64,000 nucleotides of DNA, taken from assembly GCA_963774935.1 (NCBI GenBank), contig CAVZGO010000001.1, positions 310,001-374,000 of the forward strand, in the 5' to 3' direction. Positions 18,360 to 28,310 of the stretch are shown here, piece by piece. This DNA comes from CAVZGO01 sp963774935 (lineage in GTDB: Bacteria > Chloroflexota > Anaerolineae > Anaerolineales > UBA4823). The notes beneath the pieces were generated by a model. That model searched no databases and had not been told where the DNA came from. It saw only the letters and a program-made list of their open reading frames with translations. The position numbers were made by a program, and so were the translations under genes. How positions within the stretch are numbered: position 1 is the first letter of the stretch; the number at the start of each line of letters is the position of its first letter.

Positions 18360-19166
18360 GTGTCCATCACAAGCACACACAACCCAAAGGTAAAAGAAGC
18401 TCGCTCCTTGCGCAACCGCAAAGCCCGCCAGGAAAGCGGATTATTTATAATCGAGGGCATCCGCCATGTGGGTGAGGCGATCCAGGCTAATCTAGAAATC
18501 GAATACATTTTATATGCGCCCGACCTGCTGAACAGTGAGTTCGCTACTCAATTACTCCAAAATCAGCAAGCGAATGGCATACCCTGTTATGGATTGACAT
18601 CTGAGATATTCTCAACCATAGCAGACAAGGAGAATCCCCAAGGCTTGCTGGCAGTGGCGCGGCAGCAAACTACTCCTTTAAGTAAATTGAATCCGATAAA
18701 TTTTCCATGGGGTGTGGCTGTTGTCGACCCGCAGGACCCGGGCAATATTGGCTCGATCTTACGCAGCATCGATGCGGTCGGAGCAAGTGGACTGCTGCTA
18801 CTCTCCAGCCAGGCAAATACCAGCGGTATGGTCGACCCCTACCATCCGAGCTGCGTTCGAGCCAGCATGGGAACGCTATTTTGGTTGCCGCTTGCCAGCA
18901 GTACATTTGAAGAATTCGCCCGCTGGAGCACCGAGCATGGCTATAGTGTCATCGGCACATCTGCGCATGGACCGGTAGACTATCGCGATATTGGCCTAGA
19001 AAATCGACCTTGTATTTTGCTCCTTGGCAGCGAAAGAGAAGGGCTTACAGATTCTCAAGCTTCAGTCTGTTCTGCTCTGGTGCGCCTGCCCATGCGGGGT
19101 AAAGCCTCTTCACTTAATATTTCAGTCGCAGCGGGGATACTGCTATACATGATGATGGAAAAATAA
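18360..19166 (+). CDS. SpoU/TrmH-family RNA 2'-O-methyltransferase
   Basis: A SAM-dependent 2'-O-ribose methyltransferase of tRNA or rRNA, about 268 residues. An N-terminal substrate-binding segment (NPKVKEARSLRNRKAR) precedes the knotted SPOUT domain with its three motifs: VVDPQDPGNIGSILR, LLLGSEREGL and RLPMRGKASSLNISVA. The frame opens at 18303 inside the kinase gene, but GTG 18360, just after the kinase stop, starts where homologues start. The short spacing suggests co-transcription with the kinase. The exact target nucleotide is unknown. Confidence 0.9.
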   Translation: MSITSTHNPKVKEARSLRNRKARQESGLFIIEGIRHVGEAIQANLEIEYILYAPDLLNSEFATQLLQNQQANGIPCYGLTSEIFSTIADKENPQGLLAVARQQTTPLSKLNPINFPWGVAVVDPQDPGNIGSILRSIDAVGASGLLLLSSQANTSGMVDPYHPSCVRASMGTLFWLPLASSTFEEFARWSTEHGYSVIGTSAHGPVDYRDIGLENRPCILLLGSEREGLTDSQASVCSALVRLPMRGKASSLNISVAAGILLYMMMEK

Positions 19167-19207
19167 TTCTCTCTAACTGGTTTAGTGTAGTATTCGATTA
19201 GTTAGCG

Positions 19208-20806
19208 TTAACTATCTTCATCAGGTATCCCATAACCACCCCCGCCAGGAGTGCGGATGCTCAGGATGTCACCTGCAAGCATCTCAAAAGCGCACTTGCC
19301 CGGTAAGCGCGACTCTTTGCCATCCCGGATGAGCACATTTTCACCTGTTGCCCCTGGCTCACCACCTGCGAGTCCATATGGTTTCGTTTCCCGGCGATCA
19401 CTCAACAGGTTAACCTGAGCGTCGACCAGCACCTGGATATCCCGGCGAATTCCATCTCCACCACGATGTTTTCCACCTCCCCCTGTGCTTCGCCGCACCT
19501 GGTAGCGCAACACCCGCAACGGGTATGCAAACTCGAGCGCTTCAACAGGGGTATTCAACGTATTTGTCATGTGCGAATGCATGGCTGAGATTCCAGGGGC
19601 ATCAGGTCGGGCTCCCATACCGCCAGCGATTGTTTCATAGTAGGTGAATGCTCGGCTATGTACAGAGTCATAGCCTCCAATGGTCAGATTGTTCATCGTC
19701 CCCTGGCTGGCAGCCGGAATTTTCTGCGGACATGCCTGCGCCAGAGCGCCTAACAAAACGTCCACAATGCGCTGCGAAGTCTCGACATTGCCACCTGCCA
19801 CCGGAGCAGGGGATAGGGCGTTCACAAGTGTTCCCGGAGGCGCAATCACCCGGATTGGCACCAGGCAGCCGGCATTATTCGGCGCATCCAAAGCCAACAG
19901 GCAGCGAAATACGTAATAAACCGCAGACAGCGTAATTGCTAAAACGGCATTGATGCTGCCTTTTTGTTGAGGAGCGGTTCCGGTGAAATCCACAACCGCC
20001 TGATCATCTTGAATTGTCACTGCAACTCGAATAGGAATCCGTTTACCAACGATGCCATCATCATCCATGACATCCTCAAAACAATAACAGCCATTTGGCA
20101 GCTCCTGCAACAGCCGGCGCGTCAGGCGCTCGGTATACGCTAACAACGCCTGCATATAATTTTGGACTTCAACCAATCCGTATCGAGACACCAATTCCAG
20201 CAAGCGATCTACCCCACGCCGGTTGGCAGACGACTGTGCCCAAAGATCACCGGAGCGCTCCTGCGGCGTGCGTACGTTGGCAAGGATTAAATCCAGAATA
20301 TCCTGGTTCACAACACCTTGCCGGAATAAACGTACTGGCGGGATGATCAACCCTTCTTGAATAATTTCGCGTGCTACAGGCATCGAGCCGGGCGCCATTC
20401 CACCCACATCAGCATGGTGAGCCCGGCTGGCGACGTAGCCAACAATGCTATCCGCTGCAGCCTCCTGGCTTGGCGGCAAGAATACAGGCGTGACCAGTGT
20501 CAAATCAGGCAGATGAGTGCCGCCCCGGAAGGGATCGTTCAGTAATACCATATCTCCAGGAGCAAGGTCAGGAAATGCTTTAACGGCAGCCTCTACGGAT
20601 AATGGCATGGACCCCAAATGAACCGGAATATGCGCAGCCTGGGCAATCATTCGACCCTGTGCATCAAAAATCGCACAAGAGAAATCACGCCTTTCCTTAA
20701 TATTGGGTGAATAGCTGGCTTTTCTCAACACCACACCCATCTCTTCGGCAACAGCCGCAAACAGGTGTTTATATATTTCCAGGCGGATTGGATCGAAATC
20801 AACCAT
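19208..20806 (-). CDS. hyuB: hydantoinase/oxoprolinase subunit B
   Basis: The HyuB-type subunit of an ATP-dependent N-methylhydantoinase, 5-oxoprolinase or acetone-carboxylase-like amidohydrolase, 532 residues, cytosolic. It begins VDFDPIRLEIYKHLF, with EEMGVVLRKASYSPNIKERRDFSCAIFD in the usual place, LNDPFRGGTHLPD at about 105, and the Gly-rich end (STGGGGKHRGGDGIRRDI, then TPGGGGYG) of the family. It follows subunit A by ten bases and is surely co-transcribed. The substrate ring compound cannot be deduced. Confidence 0.92.
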   Translation of the reverse strand: MVDFDPIRLEIYKHLFAAVAEEMGVVLRKASYSPNIKERRDFSCAIFDAQGRMIAQAAHIPVHLGSMPLSVEAAVKAFPDLAPGDMVLLNDPFRGGTHLPDLTLVTPVFLPPSQEAAADSIVGYVASRAHHADVGGMAPGSMPVAREIIQEGLIIPPVRLFRQGVVNQDILDLILANVRTPQERSGDLWAQSSANRRGVDRLLELVSRYGLVEVQNYMQALLAYTERLTRRLLQELPNGCYCFEDVMDDDGIVGKRIPIRVAVTIQDDQAVVDFTGTAPQQKGSINAVLAITLSAVYYVFRCLLALDAPNNAGCLVPIRVIAPPGTLVNALSPAPVAGGNVETSQRIVDVLLGALAQACPQKIPAASQGTMNNLTIGGYDSVHSRAFTYYETIAGGMGARPDAPGISAMHSHMTNTLNTPVEALEFAYPLRVLRYQVRRSTGGGGKHRGGDGIRRDIQVLVDAQVNLLSDRRETKPYGLAGGEPGATGENVLIRDGKESRLPGKCAFEMLAGDILSIRTPGGGGYGIPDEDS

Positions 20807-20816
20807 ACTCTTTTAT

Positions 20817-22880
20817 TTAAACTCCTGGATTTACCTGGATCAGCAGGTTCAAATAAGGATCAACGAAAACCTGATCTTGCTCACCAACCAATATGGTGGT
20901 ATCGCTGCGAACAATTACCGCCGGTCCTGAGATTCGGTTGCCGTAACTCAATCGCTCCCCGCGGAAAAATAGCACCGGCTGCATTCCTGAAGCCAGATAC
21001 ACCTGGCGAGAGCCAAGCGAGGCTGGTGATGAGTCCACGTCAGGAGCTCGCTGCCGGTTGAGCTTTGGCGGAAGGACTTTCTGCTTACAGCGAGCTCGAA
21101 TATTAACAATCTCGATTTCTGCCTGAGGATTTGCATAGCCATACATGCGCTGGTGAAACAAGTGGAAGTCATCGCGGTAATTTATGGTCAAGGGAACAGT
21201 TAGTTCATAAGATTGGCCACGATAACGCAAATCGAGTGAACAGTCGACTTGAATGTTCTGGAGAAAGCCCTTATCTTGTGGACGCGAGCTATCTGCCAGC
21301 TCCTGGAGTAAGGGCTGCACCAGTCGTTCTGCGCGCTCATGCAGGCCAGCGAAAGGTGTATCTCCGGGAAGCATAACCGTTAACTGAGCATCTTTGATCT
21401 TGTCCGCAGCCAGCATGCCAAAAGCAGATAAAGTAGAGGCGAGCGGCGGGACCAATACCCGATTTATTCCCAACACCCGTGCAAGATCTACTGCATGTAA
21501 GCCACCTGCTCCCCCGAACGATAGCAAGGCAAAGATGCGCGGATCATAGCCGCGCTCCACCGAAATCACGCGCAGCGCCCTCTCCATATGTGCATTGACC
21601 ACCTCAACAACCCCCAAGGCTGCGCGGTAAGCATTGATGCCAAGTTCCCGCCCAAGATTCTCCAACGCATGGTAAGCTGCACCAGCGTCAAGAAGCATTT
21701 CACCACCCAGGAAAAATTCTGAAGCAAGCCGACCCAACACCAGGTTTGCATCCGTGACCGTCGGTTGAACCCCTCGCCCATAACAAGCTGGACCCGGATC
21801 AGCGCCGGCACTCTCCGGTCCAACACGCAGCGCTCCGCCTGGATCGACTCGAGCGATTGAACCTCCACCAGCACCAATGGTGTGAATATCCAGCAATGGG
21901 ATGCGGATCGGGCAGCCCCCCACAACTGCTTCGGTTGTCAAGCCTGGCTCGCCATCGATCAGCGAAACATCTGTGGATGTGCCTCCCATATCCAGTGTAA
22001 TTACTTTTACAGGCGATGCGTCCTGCTCTAATAGCGCACCAAGTTTGGCAACAAACCCTGCCCCTACAACTCCACCCGCAGGTCCGGACAGAATACAGTG
22101 CACACTCGAGCGGCGCGCCTCTTTCACACTCATGCTACCGCCATTCGATTGCATAACCTGAAGCTGAACCGATTGCTCTCCACGAGAAAGCCCGTCTTCC
22201 AAGCTTTCCAAATACCGATCAAGAACCGGCGAGACATAGGCGTTGACTGTTGTGGTGCTCGCCCTTTCATACTCTCGAAATTCGGGCAGCACTTCGTAGG
22301 ACGTAGAAACCTGATACCCTGCGGAACGCAGTCGATCAGCGACCCTGCGTTCGTGTTCAGGGTTAACAAACGAAAACAGCAGGCAGACTGCGACCGACTG
22401 TACTTGCTGTTCTGATAGTACAGGTAAGAGCGCATCCAATTGTTCTGGCGCCAATGGCTGTAGAACCACTCCTTTCGGATCTACGCGTTCATCCAGCTCC
22501 AGGCGTAAGTTCTCTGGCACTAATGCAGGCAGTGGATCTGCAAAGAAATCATAAAGGGAAGGCCGGTTCTGACGGCCAATTTGTAAGACATCACCAAATC
22601 CTGCAGTAGCAACCAAAGCTGTTCGTGCCCCTTTTCTCTCCAGCAGCGCATTGGTCGCTACGGTAGATCCATGAATTACGATCAGGTGGGCATTGCCCGC
22701 TCCAATCTCATGGCGTAAACGCTCCAGTCCCATAAAAACCGCATCAGCAGGATTGGAGGGAGTCGAAAGTAGCTTAAAAGTCAGCAATTCATCCCGACCG
22801 GGAATGTCAGCTACGAAATCGGTAAACGTGCCGCCGATGTCAATACCAACGCGGATCGTATTCACGCTCGCCTCAACCAT
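20817..22880 (-). CDS. hyuA: hydantoinase/oxoprolinase subunit A
   Basis: The ATP-binding subunit, 687 residues, with an ASKHA-type fold: N-terminal phosphate loop VGIDIGGTFTDFV, then IHGSTVATNALLERKGA, LSGPAGGVVGAG, and the metal/nucleotide segment ITLDMGGTSTDVSLIDG followed by IGAGGGSIA and GPESAGADPGPACYG. It would cleave a cyclic amide bond with ATP together with the adjacent subunit B. It is the first gene of the two-gene operon, divergent from msrP across 200 bases. Confidence 0.93.
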   Translation of the reverse strand: MVEASVNTIRVGIDIGGTFTDFVADIPGRDELLTFKLLSTPSNPADAVFMGLERLRHEIGAGNAHLIVIHGSTVATNALLERKGARTALVATAGFGDVLQIGRQNRPSLYDFFADPLPALVPENLRLELDERVDPKGVVLQPLAPEQLDALLPVLSEQQVQSVAVCLLFSFVNPEHERRVADRLRSAGYQVSTSYEVLPEFREYERASTTTVNAYVSPVLDRYLESLEDGLSRGEQSVQLQVMQSNGGSMSVKEARRSSVHCILSGPAGGVVGAGFVAKLGALLEQDASPVKVITLDMGGTSTDVSLIDGEPGLTTEAVVGGCPIRIPLLDIHTIGAGGGSIARVDPGGALRVGPESAGADPGPACYGRGVQPTVTDANLVLGRLASEFFLGGEMLLDAGAAYHALENLGRELGINAYRAALGVVEVVNAHMERALRVISVERGYDPRIFALLSFGGAGGLHAVDLARVLGINRVLVPPLASTLSAFGMLAADKIKDAQLTVMLPGDTPFAGLHERAERLVQPLLQELADSSRPQDKGFLQNIQVDCSLDLRYRGQSYELTVPLTINYRDDFHLFHQRMYGYANPQAEIEIVNIRARCKQKVLPPKLNRQRAPDVDSSPASLGSRQVYLASGMQPVLFFRGERLSYGNRISGPAVIVRSDTTILVGEQDQVFVDPYLNLLIQVNPGV

Positions 22881-23080
22881 ATATCTTTATGTAGTCGTTT
22901 TTTAGCATCAAGTGCCCTTTATCGCCTGCCGAGCTGGTCTGCAAGGGTTTCTATATTTTATCCGGAAACGTATCTCTATAGAAATTTTCACCTTAATTTT
23001 TATTATTTTCTTGTAAAATATTACCTCTGATTGTTGGTAATCATTATGATTCTCGATTTACTGTTGCAAAGGAGTAGCAG

Positions 23081-24052
23081 ATGAAAAACACCCCTACCAA
23101 GTCTGTACCCATAAAGCCGTCCGAGATTACACCGGAAGCGGTCTATCTAAACCGCCGCCAATTCATTAAAACCATCGGGTTAGTTGGCGCTGGGACTTTC
23201 CTGGCAGCCTGTACACAAATCACACCATCAGCCACCACAGAAGGCATGTCACCTCAGGCGAGCGAGACCACGGACGAATTGGGCAACTCGTTGAACAGCT
23301 ACTCCGATATCACCAATTACAACAACTATTACGAGTTCACGACTGATAAAAGAGACGTTGCACGGCTTTCCCAGGGTTTCGTACCGAACCAGGGAGAAGG
23401 CAAGCTGCCTTATCAGGTTGAGGTTTACGGCTTGGTAAATAAACCCAAAACATTCGCATTGGAAGACTTATTGAAATTCCCCCAGGAAGAACGAATCTAT
23501 CGCCTGCGCTGCGTCGAAGGATGGTCTATGGTCATTCCCTGGAATGGATTTCCACTTGCAAACCTGTTAAAAGAGGTGGAACCTCTTTCTAACGCCAGTT
23601 ACGTTCGTTTTGAGACGATTTATGACCCCGAGCAGATGCCCGGGCAGCTCCAGTCCGGTTATTCGTGGCCGTATCAAGAAGGGCTGCGGCTGGATGAGGC
23701 AATGAACAACCTGACACTTCTGGCAACCGGGCTTTACGGAAAATCCCTGCCACCACAGACTGGGATGCCTCTGCGATTGGTCGTACCCTGGAAGTATGGC
23801 TTTAAGAGCATAAAGTCCATTGTCAAGATCGAGCTGGTTGCTGAACAGCCCGCCACGCTTTGGAATACCATTGCCCCTAATGAGTATGGATTTTATTCCA
23901 ATGTTAACCCCGAAGTTGACCACCCTCGCTGGCCGCAGAATACGGAGCGTCGAATTGGAGAAAATGACCGCCGGGAGACGTTGATGTTTAACGGTTATGC
24001 TGATGAGGTTGCAGACCTGTACAAAGGCATGGATCTCAGGGTGAATTATTGA
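23081..24052 (+). CDS. msrP: protein-methionine-sulfoxide reductase catalytic subunit MsrP
   Basis: A molybdopterin oxidoreductase of 323 residues that repairs oxidised Met in exported proteins. A Tat signal lies at residues 24-47 ([10 protein letters not shown] with a twin Arg, then a hydrophobic stretch ending near AACTQ, which may also be a lipobox). The Moco-binding Cys is in RCVEGWSM at about residue 147. [13 protein letters not shown] is typical of YedY. AAAGGAG precedes the ATG. The next gene, the haem membrane partner MsrQ, overlaps it by four bases, so the pair is translationally coupled. Confidence 0.95.
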   Translation: MKNTPTKSVPIKPSEITPEAVYLNRRQFIKTIGLVGAGTFLAACTQITPSATTEGMSPQASETTDELGNSLNSYSDITNYNNYYEFTTDKRDVARLSQGFVPNQGEGKLPYQVEVYGLVNKPKTFALEDLLKFPQEERIYRLRCVEGWSMVIPWNGFPLANLLKEVEPLSNASYVRFETIYDPEQMPGQLQSGYSWPYQEGLRLDEAMNNLTLLATGLYGKSLPPQTGMPLRLVVPWKYGFKSIKSIVKIELVAEQPATLWNTIAPNEYGFYSNVNPEVDHPRWPQNTERRIGENDRRETLMFNGYADEVADLYKGMDLRVNY

Positions 24053-24684
24053 GCACCCAACTCGCCAGGAATAAATTCTGGAAAATTATCGTACATCTGG
24101 CAGCCTTGGCATTGATGGGGTGGCTGGCAATTGACTATCTGAGCGGGAACTTAACCATCAATCCCATTCAGGCAGCCACTCAACGCCTGGGACGGTATGC
24201 GTTGATATTTCTAGTGCTTACCCTGTCTTGCACTCCTCTGAATACCGTCTTTGGTTTTAAACCTGGTATTGCAATCCGCCGTATACTAGGTTTGTATGCT
24301 TTTATGTTTGCCAGCCTTCATCTGTTCATGTTGGTTGGCATTGATTACGGTTTCAGCCTGTATTATTTGAATATTGACCTGGGGAAAAAACCCTTTATCT
24401 GGATGGGATTGGCACCATTCACCATTCTGATGTCCCTGGCAATCACTTCGTTTGATTGGTGGAAACGGAAACTTGGAAAAAACTGGAAGCGTTTACATCG
24501 CCTGATTTACATCGCCGGGGTCTTAGTTGTGATCCACTATGGATGGGCGGCGAAAGGGAATCTATTAAGCATTCAAGGAAATATTGTCCAACCACTGATT
24601 TATGGCGGCAGTCGTCATCCTGCTGCTGCTCTTGCGATTACCCCCTATGAGAAAATTCATCAGCAGTATGCGTTATCAATTTAA
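24049..24684 (+). CDS. msrQ: haem-binding membrane subunit MsrQ
   Basis: The six-helix ferric-reductase-like partner of MsrP that passes electrons from the quinone pool or flavin to the exported reductase. It has 211 residues. Haem-ligand His candidates are in [23 protein letters not shown] and VVIHYGW. The TTG start overlaps the msrP TGA (TTGA). A strong hairpin 32 bases after the stop ends the operon. Confidence 0.94.
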   Translation: MSTQLARNKFWKIIVHLAALALMGWLAIDYLSGNLTINPIQAATQRLGRYALIFLVLTLSCTPLNTVFGFKPGIAIRRILGLYAFMFASLHLFMLVGIDYGFSLYYLNIDLGKKPFIWMGLAPFTILMSLAITSFDWWKRKLGKNWKRLHRLIYIAGVLVVIHYGWAAKGNLLSIQGNIVQPLIYGGSRHPAAALAITPYEKIHQQYALSI

Positions 24685-24715
24685 TCGCAAAACCAAGATT
24701 GTGTAATAAAATCGT

Positions 24716-24744
24716 AAGAGCCGGGTCAGATATGCCCGGCTCTT
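24716..24744 (+). terminator. terminator of msrPQ
   Basis: AAGAGCCGGG (24716-24725) pairs with CCCGGCTCTT (24735-24744) around a nine-base loop, followed by TTCC. Confidence 0.8.
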
Positions 24745-24852
24745 TCCGAAGGAGGAGAAGAAGAGAAACCATTAGATGCAATATTAACCGGTAGTTGCGA
24801 TTTGTGCTTGACGCCTACCCTACGAATACCCTACAAACAGAGTAAATTATTC

Positions 24853-25560
24853 ATGAATCTTGCTTTAGTTGGCAGTGGTGAGTATCTGCCCCCTGTTGAC
24901 CCAATCGACCACTTATTATTTGACCTGATCGGAGGCAAGCCCAAGATTGCCTGCCTGCCGACCGCCGCAGGCTCAGAAGGTCCTGCTCGGCTCACCTATT
25001 GGAAAAATTTAGCCGTTGAGCATTACACTCGACTGGGTGCATCAGTAGAATCCCTTCCTGTATTCGACCGGACCAGTGCTAACAACCCCGAGATGGCAGA
25101 TCGCATCCGCTCATCTAACTTCATCTACCTGTCTGGTGGCAAGCCAGACTATTTGCTCACATCTCTGAAAGAGAGCCTGGTTTGGGAAGCAATTATGGAC
25201 GTATTAGAACATGACGGCGTATTAGCAGGCTGCAGTGCAGGAGCCATGATACTGGGGGAGAAGGTTCCCGCTTTTCCTAGTTGGCGCAAAGCATTTAACC
25301 TGGTAAGAGATGTCACAATCGTTCCCCATTTTGATGAAATCCCGAGCAGTTTTTTACATGTAATGAGGATTTTTGTGGGGCGCGGGGACACACTCGTGGG
25401 AATCGAAGGTAATACCGCATTGGTACAAGTGGGAGAAACTTTTATGGTCGTCGGGCAAGGCAGTGTTACGGTATGGAATCGAGAAGCTCAAACCCAATTT
25501 CGTGACGGACAGACCGTTATCTTCCCTCAGACCCCGGCAGATCAAGATCTTTCTTCATAG
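24853..25560 (+). CDS. cyanophycinase-like S51 peptidase
   Basis: A type 1 glutamine-amidotransferase-fold serine peptidase of about 235 residues related to peptidase E and cyanophycinase. The nucleophile elbow GCSAGAM is at about residue 134. Upstream are PTAAGSEG and YLSGGKPDYL, the usual beta-strand turns. The frame opens at 24802, but ATG 24853 begins with the family-typical strand MNLALVGSGEYLP and is preferred. The natural substrate is unknown, since no cyanophycin synthetase is nearby. Its 3' end overlaps the convergent SHOCT gene by 44 bases. Confidence 0.85.
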   Translation: MNLALVGSGEYLPPVDPIDHLLFDLIGGKPKIACLPTAAGSEGPARLTYWKNLAVEHYTRLGASVESLPVFDRTSANNPEMADRIRSSNFIYLSGGKPDYLLTSLKESLVWEAIMDVLEHDGVLAGCSAGAMILGEKVPAFPSWRKAFNLVRDVTIVPHFDEIPSSFLHVMRIFVGRGDTLVGIEGNTALVQVGETFMVVGQGSVTVWNREAQTQFRDGQTVIFPQTPADQDLSS

Positions 25561-25774
25561 CTTCATACTCTTCTCGGGAAATCTCTCCACGCGCATAACG
25601 GAGATCCAGGATCTGGTCAGGCTTTAGCATTTTACTTTGACTCTGATTCTTTTGCCCTTTTGGGAACAACACACACAGCACCCAGACCGCTAAACCAATC
25701 GCAATAATCCAGATCAACAAAATTATGAAAATATGGAAAATTGCCAATGGGCTAAATCCCACCGAAGGATCCAT
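25517..25774 (-). CDS. SHOCT-domain small membrane protein
   Basis: Eighty-five residues: one transmembrane helix (IFHIFIILLIWIIAIGLAVWVL) then a C-terminal SHOCT motif (ILDLRYARGEISREEYEAMKKDL). SHOCT is a short helical oligomerisation motif found at protein ends, and no enzymatic role is expected. AAGGAG lies upstream of ATG 25774. It is the second of two similar tandem genes, with a perfect 16-bp hairpin between them. Confidence 0.8.
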   Translation of the reverse strand: MDPSVGFSPLAIFHIFIILLIWIIAIGLAVWVLCVLFPKGQKNQSQSKMLKPDQILDLRYARGEISREEYEAMKKDLDLPGSEGR

Positions 25775-25792
25775 GCAATTGCTCCTTAAAAG

Positions 25793-25831
25793 CTGTGAAG
25801 GTTGGTCGTGAGGGGCGACCAACCTTCACAG
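25793..25831. terminator. perfect 16-bp hairpin between the two SHOCT genes
   Basis: CTGTGAAGGTTGGTCG (25793-25808) pairs exactly with CGACCAACCTTCACAG (25816-25831) around seven bases. On the minus strand it is followed by CTTTT. It may terminate or stabilise the upstream SHOCT message and thereby set unequal expression of the two genes. Confidence 0.65.
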
Positions 25832-25843
25832 GTCAAGCAACGG

Positions 25844-26089
25844 TTATGCCAGGTCTCCCAGCATCTCGAAATATTGATCTCGGTCGATCTCTCCACAAAC
25901 ATAGCGAATCTGCAGAATTTCACGAGCTGAAAGCACAACATCTTCTGCAGCACCATCACCGGATTTGGTTGAATTTATCACCCGGCGCACGAGGAGTACC
26001 ACCAATACCACCAGCAGAGTAATACCTGCCACGAGTCCCAGGCTGATCAAGATGCTGGTAAGCAGGCCAAAGTAATTTCCGTTGAACAA
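25844..26089 (-). CDS. SHOCT-domain small membrane protein
   Basis: Eighty-one residues with the same plan as its downstream neighbour: a transmembrane helix (LISLGLVAGITLLVVLVVLLV) followed by a SHOCT-like end (ILQIRYVCGEIDRDQYFEMLGDL). The two C-termini align closely, so this is a tandem paralogue pair likely to form mixed oligomers in the membrane. It lies downstream of a sensor kinase gene on the same strand, across 172 bases. Confidence 0.78.
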   Translation of the reverse strand: MFNGNYFGLLTSILISLGLVAGITLLVVLVVLLVRRVINSTKSGDGAAEDVVLSAREILQIRYVCGEIDRDQYFEMLGDLA

Positions 26090-26261
26090 ATTTGTAAATA
26101 TGGTACACCTCCAATCTCAGGATCGCTACCTGTAAAAATATTTACACTATTTATCATAACAAACGGACATGTAGATTTCTTGAAGGGAATATAAAGAAAC
26201 CGTAAAGGTTCGCCTGGATAGCGACAATGAAATTGTTGAAAATTTATGGAGCGTGTCAGTT

Positions 26262-27419
26262 TTAGGCTTCAGGCATGGTCGTTGGAATGGTGATGTAGAA
26301 ATTGCTTCCCTGACCAATTCCGGCACTTTCTGCCCATAAGCGACCGCCGTGTGCCTCTACCAGATGCCGTGCGATCGTCAGACCAATCCCACTCCCACCC
26401 ATCGAGCGCGAGCGAGATTTCTCTACTCGATAAAAGCGAGTGAAGATTAAATCCAGGTCTTCCGGCGAGATTCCAATTCCGGTGTCTTTGACGGAAATTA
26501 GGATATCTTTGTCTTGCCTTTCAGCGCTAAGCCGAACTTTCCCGCCTGAGGGCGTATATTGAAGTGCATTCCCTACCAGATTGATGAGTATCTGACCAAA
26601 CCGGTCTTCGTCGACCCAAATCATAGGTAGATCAGGGGTCAGATGGGTCTCCAGTCGAACGCCTTTTTCTTCATACTGCCGATCAATTCTGCTCACAAGG
26701 GTATCCATAATAGTTGATAAACTGACAAGTTGGCGGTTCAAAGTAAACGCGCCTGCTTCAACCCGACTCAGCTCTTGCAGATCAGCTACAAGGCGCTGCA
26801 TTCGTTCAGCTTCATGATGGATCTGTATATAAGTGTCGGTTTCTGGAGCCAGCACGCCGTCTATTAACCCCTCCATGGATCCCATGATGGCAGTGAGCGG
26901 TGTGCGCAGCTCATGAGCCACATCACCGATAAGCTGGCGCCGCATCGTTTCCGTCTGCTCTAAGCGAGCTGCCATCTGGTTGAAGCTCAAAGCCAATTGA
27001 GCCAGCTCGTCCAATTCATCCCGAGCTACGTCGTCAGAGACTTCCACTCGCTCTTCGTAATGTCCATCAGCGATTCGCTGGCTGGCCTCCATCATAGCCT
27101 GCACCGGGGCGACTACTTGATGACTGATGAATAAAGCAACAATCACAGCCACAATCAGAGCAACCACCAGAGAAATAAGGACAGCATCCGTTACGCCCGC
27201 TGAAAAATTCTCAAACAAACTTTGCTCTAATTTCCCCGTGGAAACCAGTGATTGGGTTTTAATTAAATCGGTCAGTACTGCAATATGCCGCTGGTATGCC
27301 CCGGGAATATTGACGCGCACTACGGTGACCATAATAAGCATGCCGACCAGCACAACGATTACATACGAGATGAATAACTTTATGCCAAGCCGGGTGCGTA
27401 TTAAGCGGATAGCCTTCAT
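26262..27419 (-). CDS. membrane sensor histidine kinase (HAMP-HisKA-HATPase)
   Basis: A 385-residue OmpR-class kinase. A first transmembrane helix (LFISYVIVVLVGMLIMVTVV) is followed by a short extracellular loop of about 45 residues, a second helix (VLISLVVALIVAVIVALFI), HAMP, HisKA with the acceptor His in GDVAHELRTPL, and HATPase motifs N (LINLVGNALQYTP), G1 (DTGIGISPED) and G2 (GGSGIGLTIAR). It phosphorylates the regulator whose gene overlaps its start by four bases. The small sensor loop gives no clue to the signal. Confidence 0.95.
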   Translation of the reverse strand: MKAIRLIRTRLGIKLFISYVIVVLVGMLIMVTVVRVNIPGAYQRHIAVLTDLIKTQSLVSTGKLEQSLFENFSAGVTDAVLISLVVALIVAVIVALFISHQVVAPVQAMMEASQRIADGHYEERVEVSDDVARDELDELAQLALSFNQMAARLEQTETMRRQLIGDVAHELRTPLTAIMGSMEGLIDGVLAPETDTYIQIHHEAERMQRLVADLQELSRVEAGAFTLNRQLVSLSTIMDTLVSRIDRQYEEKGVRLETHLTPDLPMIWVDEDRFGQILINLVGNALQYTPSGGKVRLSAERQDKDILISVKDTGIGISPEDLDLIFTRFYRVEKSRSRSMGGSGIGLTIARHLVEAHGGRLWAESAGIGQGSNFYITIPTTMPEA

Positions 27420-28102
27420 GCTGATTCGTCTTCGAAACGATATCCAATGCCTCTTACCGTAGTAATCAAATTTTCCTCTCCCAATTTTTGGCGGATGTGA
27501 CCTAAATGAACATCCACCACACGAATTTCACCATAATAATTAAATCCCCAAACTTTTTCAAGGAGCTGTTCCCGGCTGAGCACGATGCCGGGATGATCTG
27601 CTAGGGTTTTTAATAAATCAAATTCGATGGGTGTCAGATCTATTTCTTGATCGTTGATCCACACCTGACGGGCTCCTACATCTATTCGGATGCGCTGGAA
27701 GGTAATAATACTCCCGGTTTGAGCACCAGTCTGGCTGGACAAGCGTCTCAAGGCAGCCTTGATGCGTGCTACCAGCTCGCGTGGGCTGAATGGCTTGGTG
27801 ACATAATCGTCCGCACCCACTGATAACCCCACGATTTTATCGGTCTCCTCGGTTTTTGCGGTGAGCATGATGACATACACGTTCGATTCGCGGCGCAAAC
27901 GGGTGAGCAGATCGATACCATCCATCCCAGGAAGCATGATATCCAATACAATCAGGTCAGGCTTATGGCTCTTTGCTGCCTTCAATCCCGAGATACCATC
28001 CGAAGCCGTAAATACTTCATATCCTTCAGGGCGTAGATAGGCAGAGACCAAATTTAAAATACTGGGTTCATCATCTATTACCAAAATTTTTTGATTGGCC
28101 AC
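27416..28102 (-). CDS. OmpR/PhoB-family response regulator
   Basis: A 228-residue transcription factor. The receiver domain has acidic pocket DDE at 10-12, phospho-acceptor Asp in VLDIMLPGMDG at about 54, and KPFSPREL with the conserved Lys. The winged-helix DNA-binding domain (LTPIEFDLLKTL, VVDVHLGHIRQKLG) fills the C-terminus. It is transcribed with the membrane kinase by an ATGA overlap. Its own upstream region (28103-28245) is AT-rich without a clear operator. Confidence 0.96.
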   Translation of the reverse strand: MANQKILVIDDEPSILNLVSAYLRPEGYEVFTASDGISGLKAAKSHKPDLIVLDIMLPGMDGIDLLTRLRRESNVYVIMLTAKTEETDKIVGLSVGADDYVTKPFSPRELVARIKAALRRLSSQTGAQTGSIITFQRIRIDVGARQVWINDQEIDLTPIEFDLLKTLADHPGIVLSREQLLEKVWGFNYYGEIRVVDVHLGHIRQKLGEENLITTVRGIGYRFEDESA

Positions 28103-28245
28103 GATTTTCTCCAGATTTAATTTTACAATAAAAGTGTTTAATTTCAGTCTACAACCCGTAAAGACATCAGACGATCAATAAAAGTATAACTTTAGGTTAT
28201 GTGATTATATTGAAATCTTTATTAAAGATATGGTAAAGGAAATTC

Positions 28246-28274
28246 TTGACATGTGATTTGGTGGATGATAAAAT
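28246..28274 (+). promoter_or_regulatory. consensus promoter of the short-ORF/RIO leader
   Basis: TTGACA (28246-28251) and TAAAAT (28269-28274) with a 17-base spacer; transcription should begin near 28281, about 30 bases before the short ORF. Confidence 0.72.
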
Positions 28275-28310
28275 CTACTAAATTTATCTTGAAAGGAGGC
28301 GCTGATTATT

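Noticed and set aside
23039..23051. AATCATTATGATT dyad before msrP as a Fur/Zur-like box
   Set aside because: Only 13 bases and AT-rich; one half-dyad is not enough to call a metal operator.
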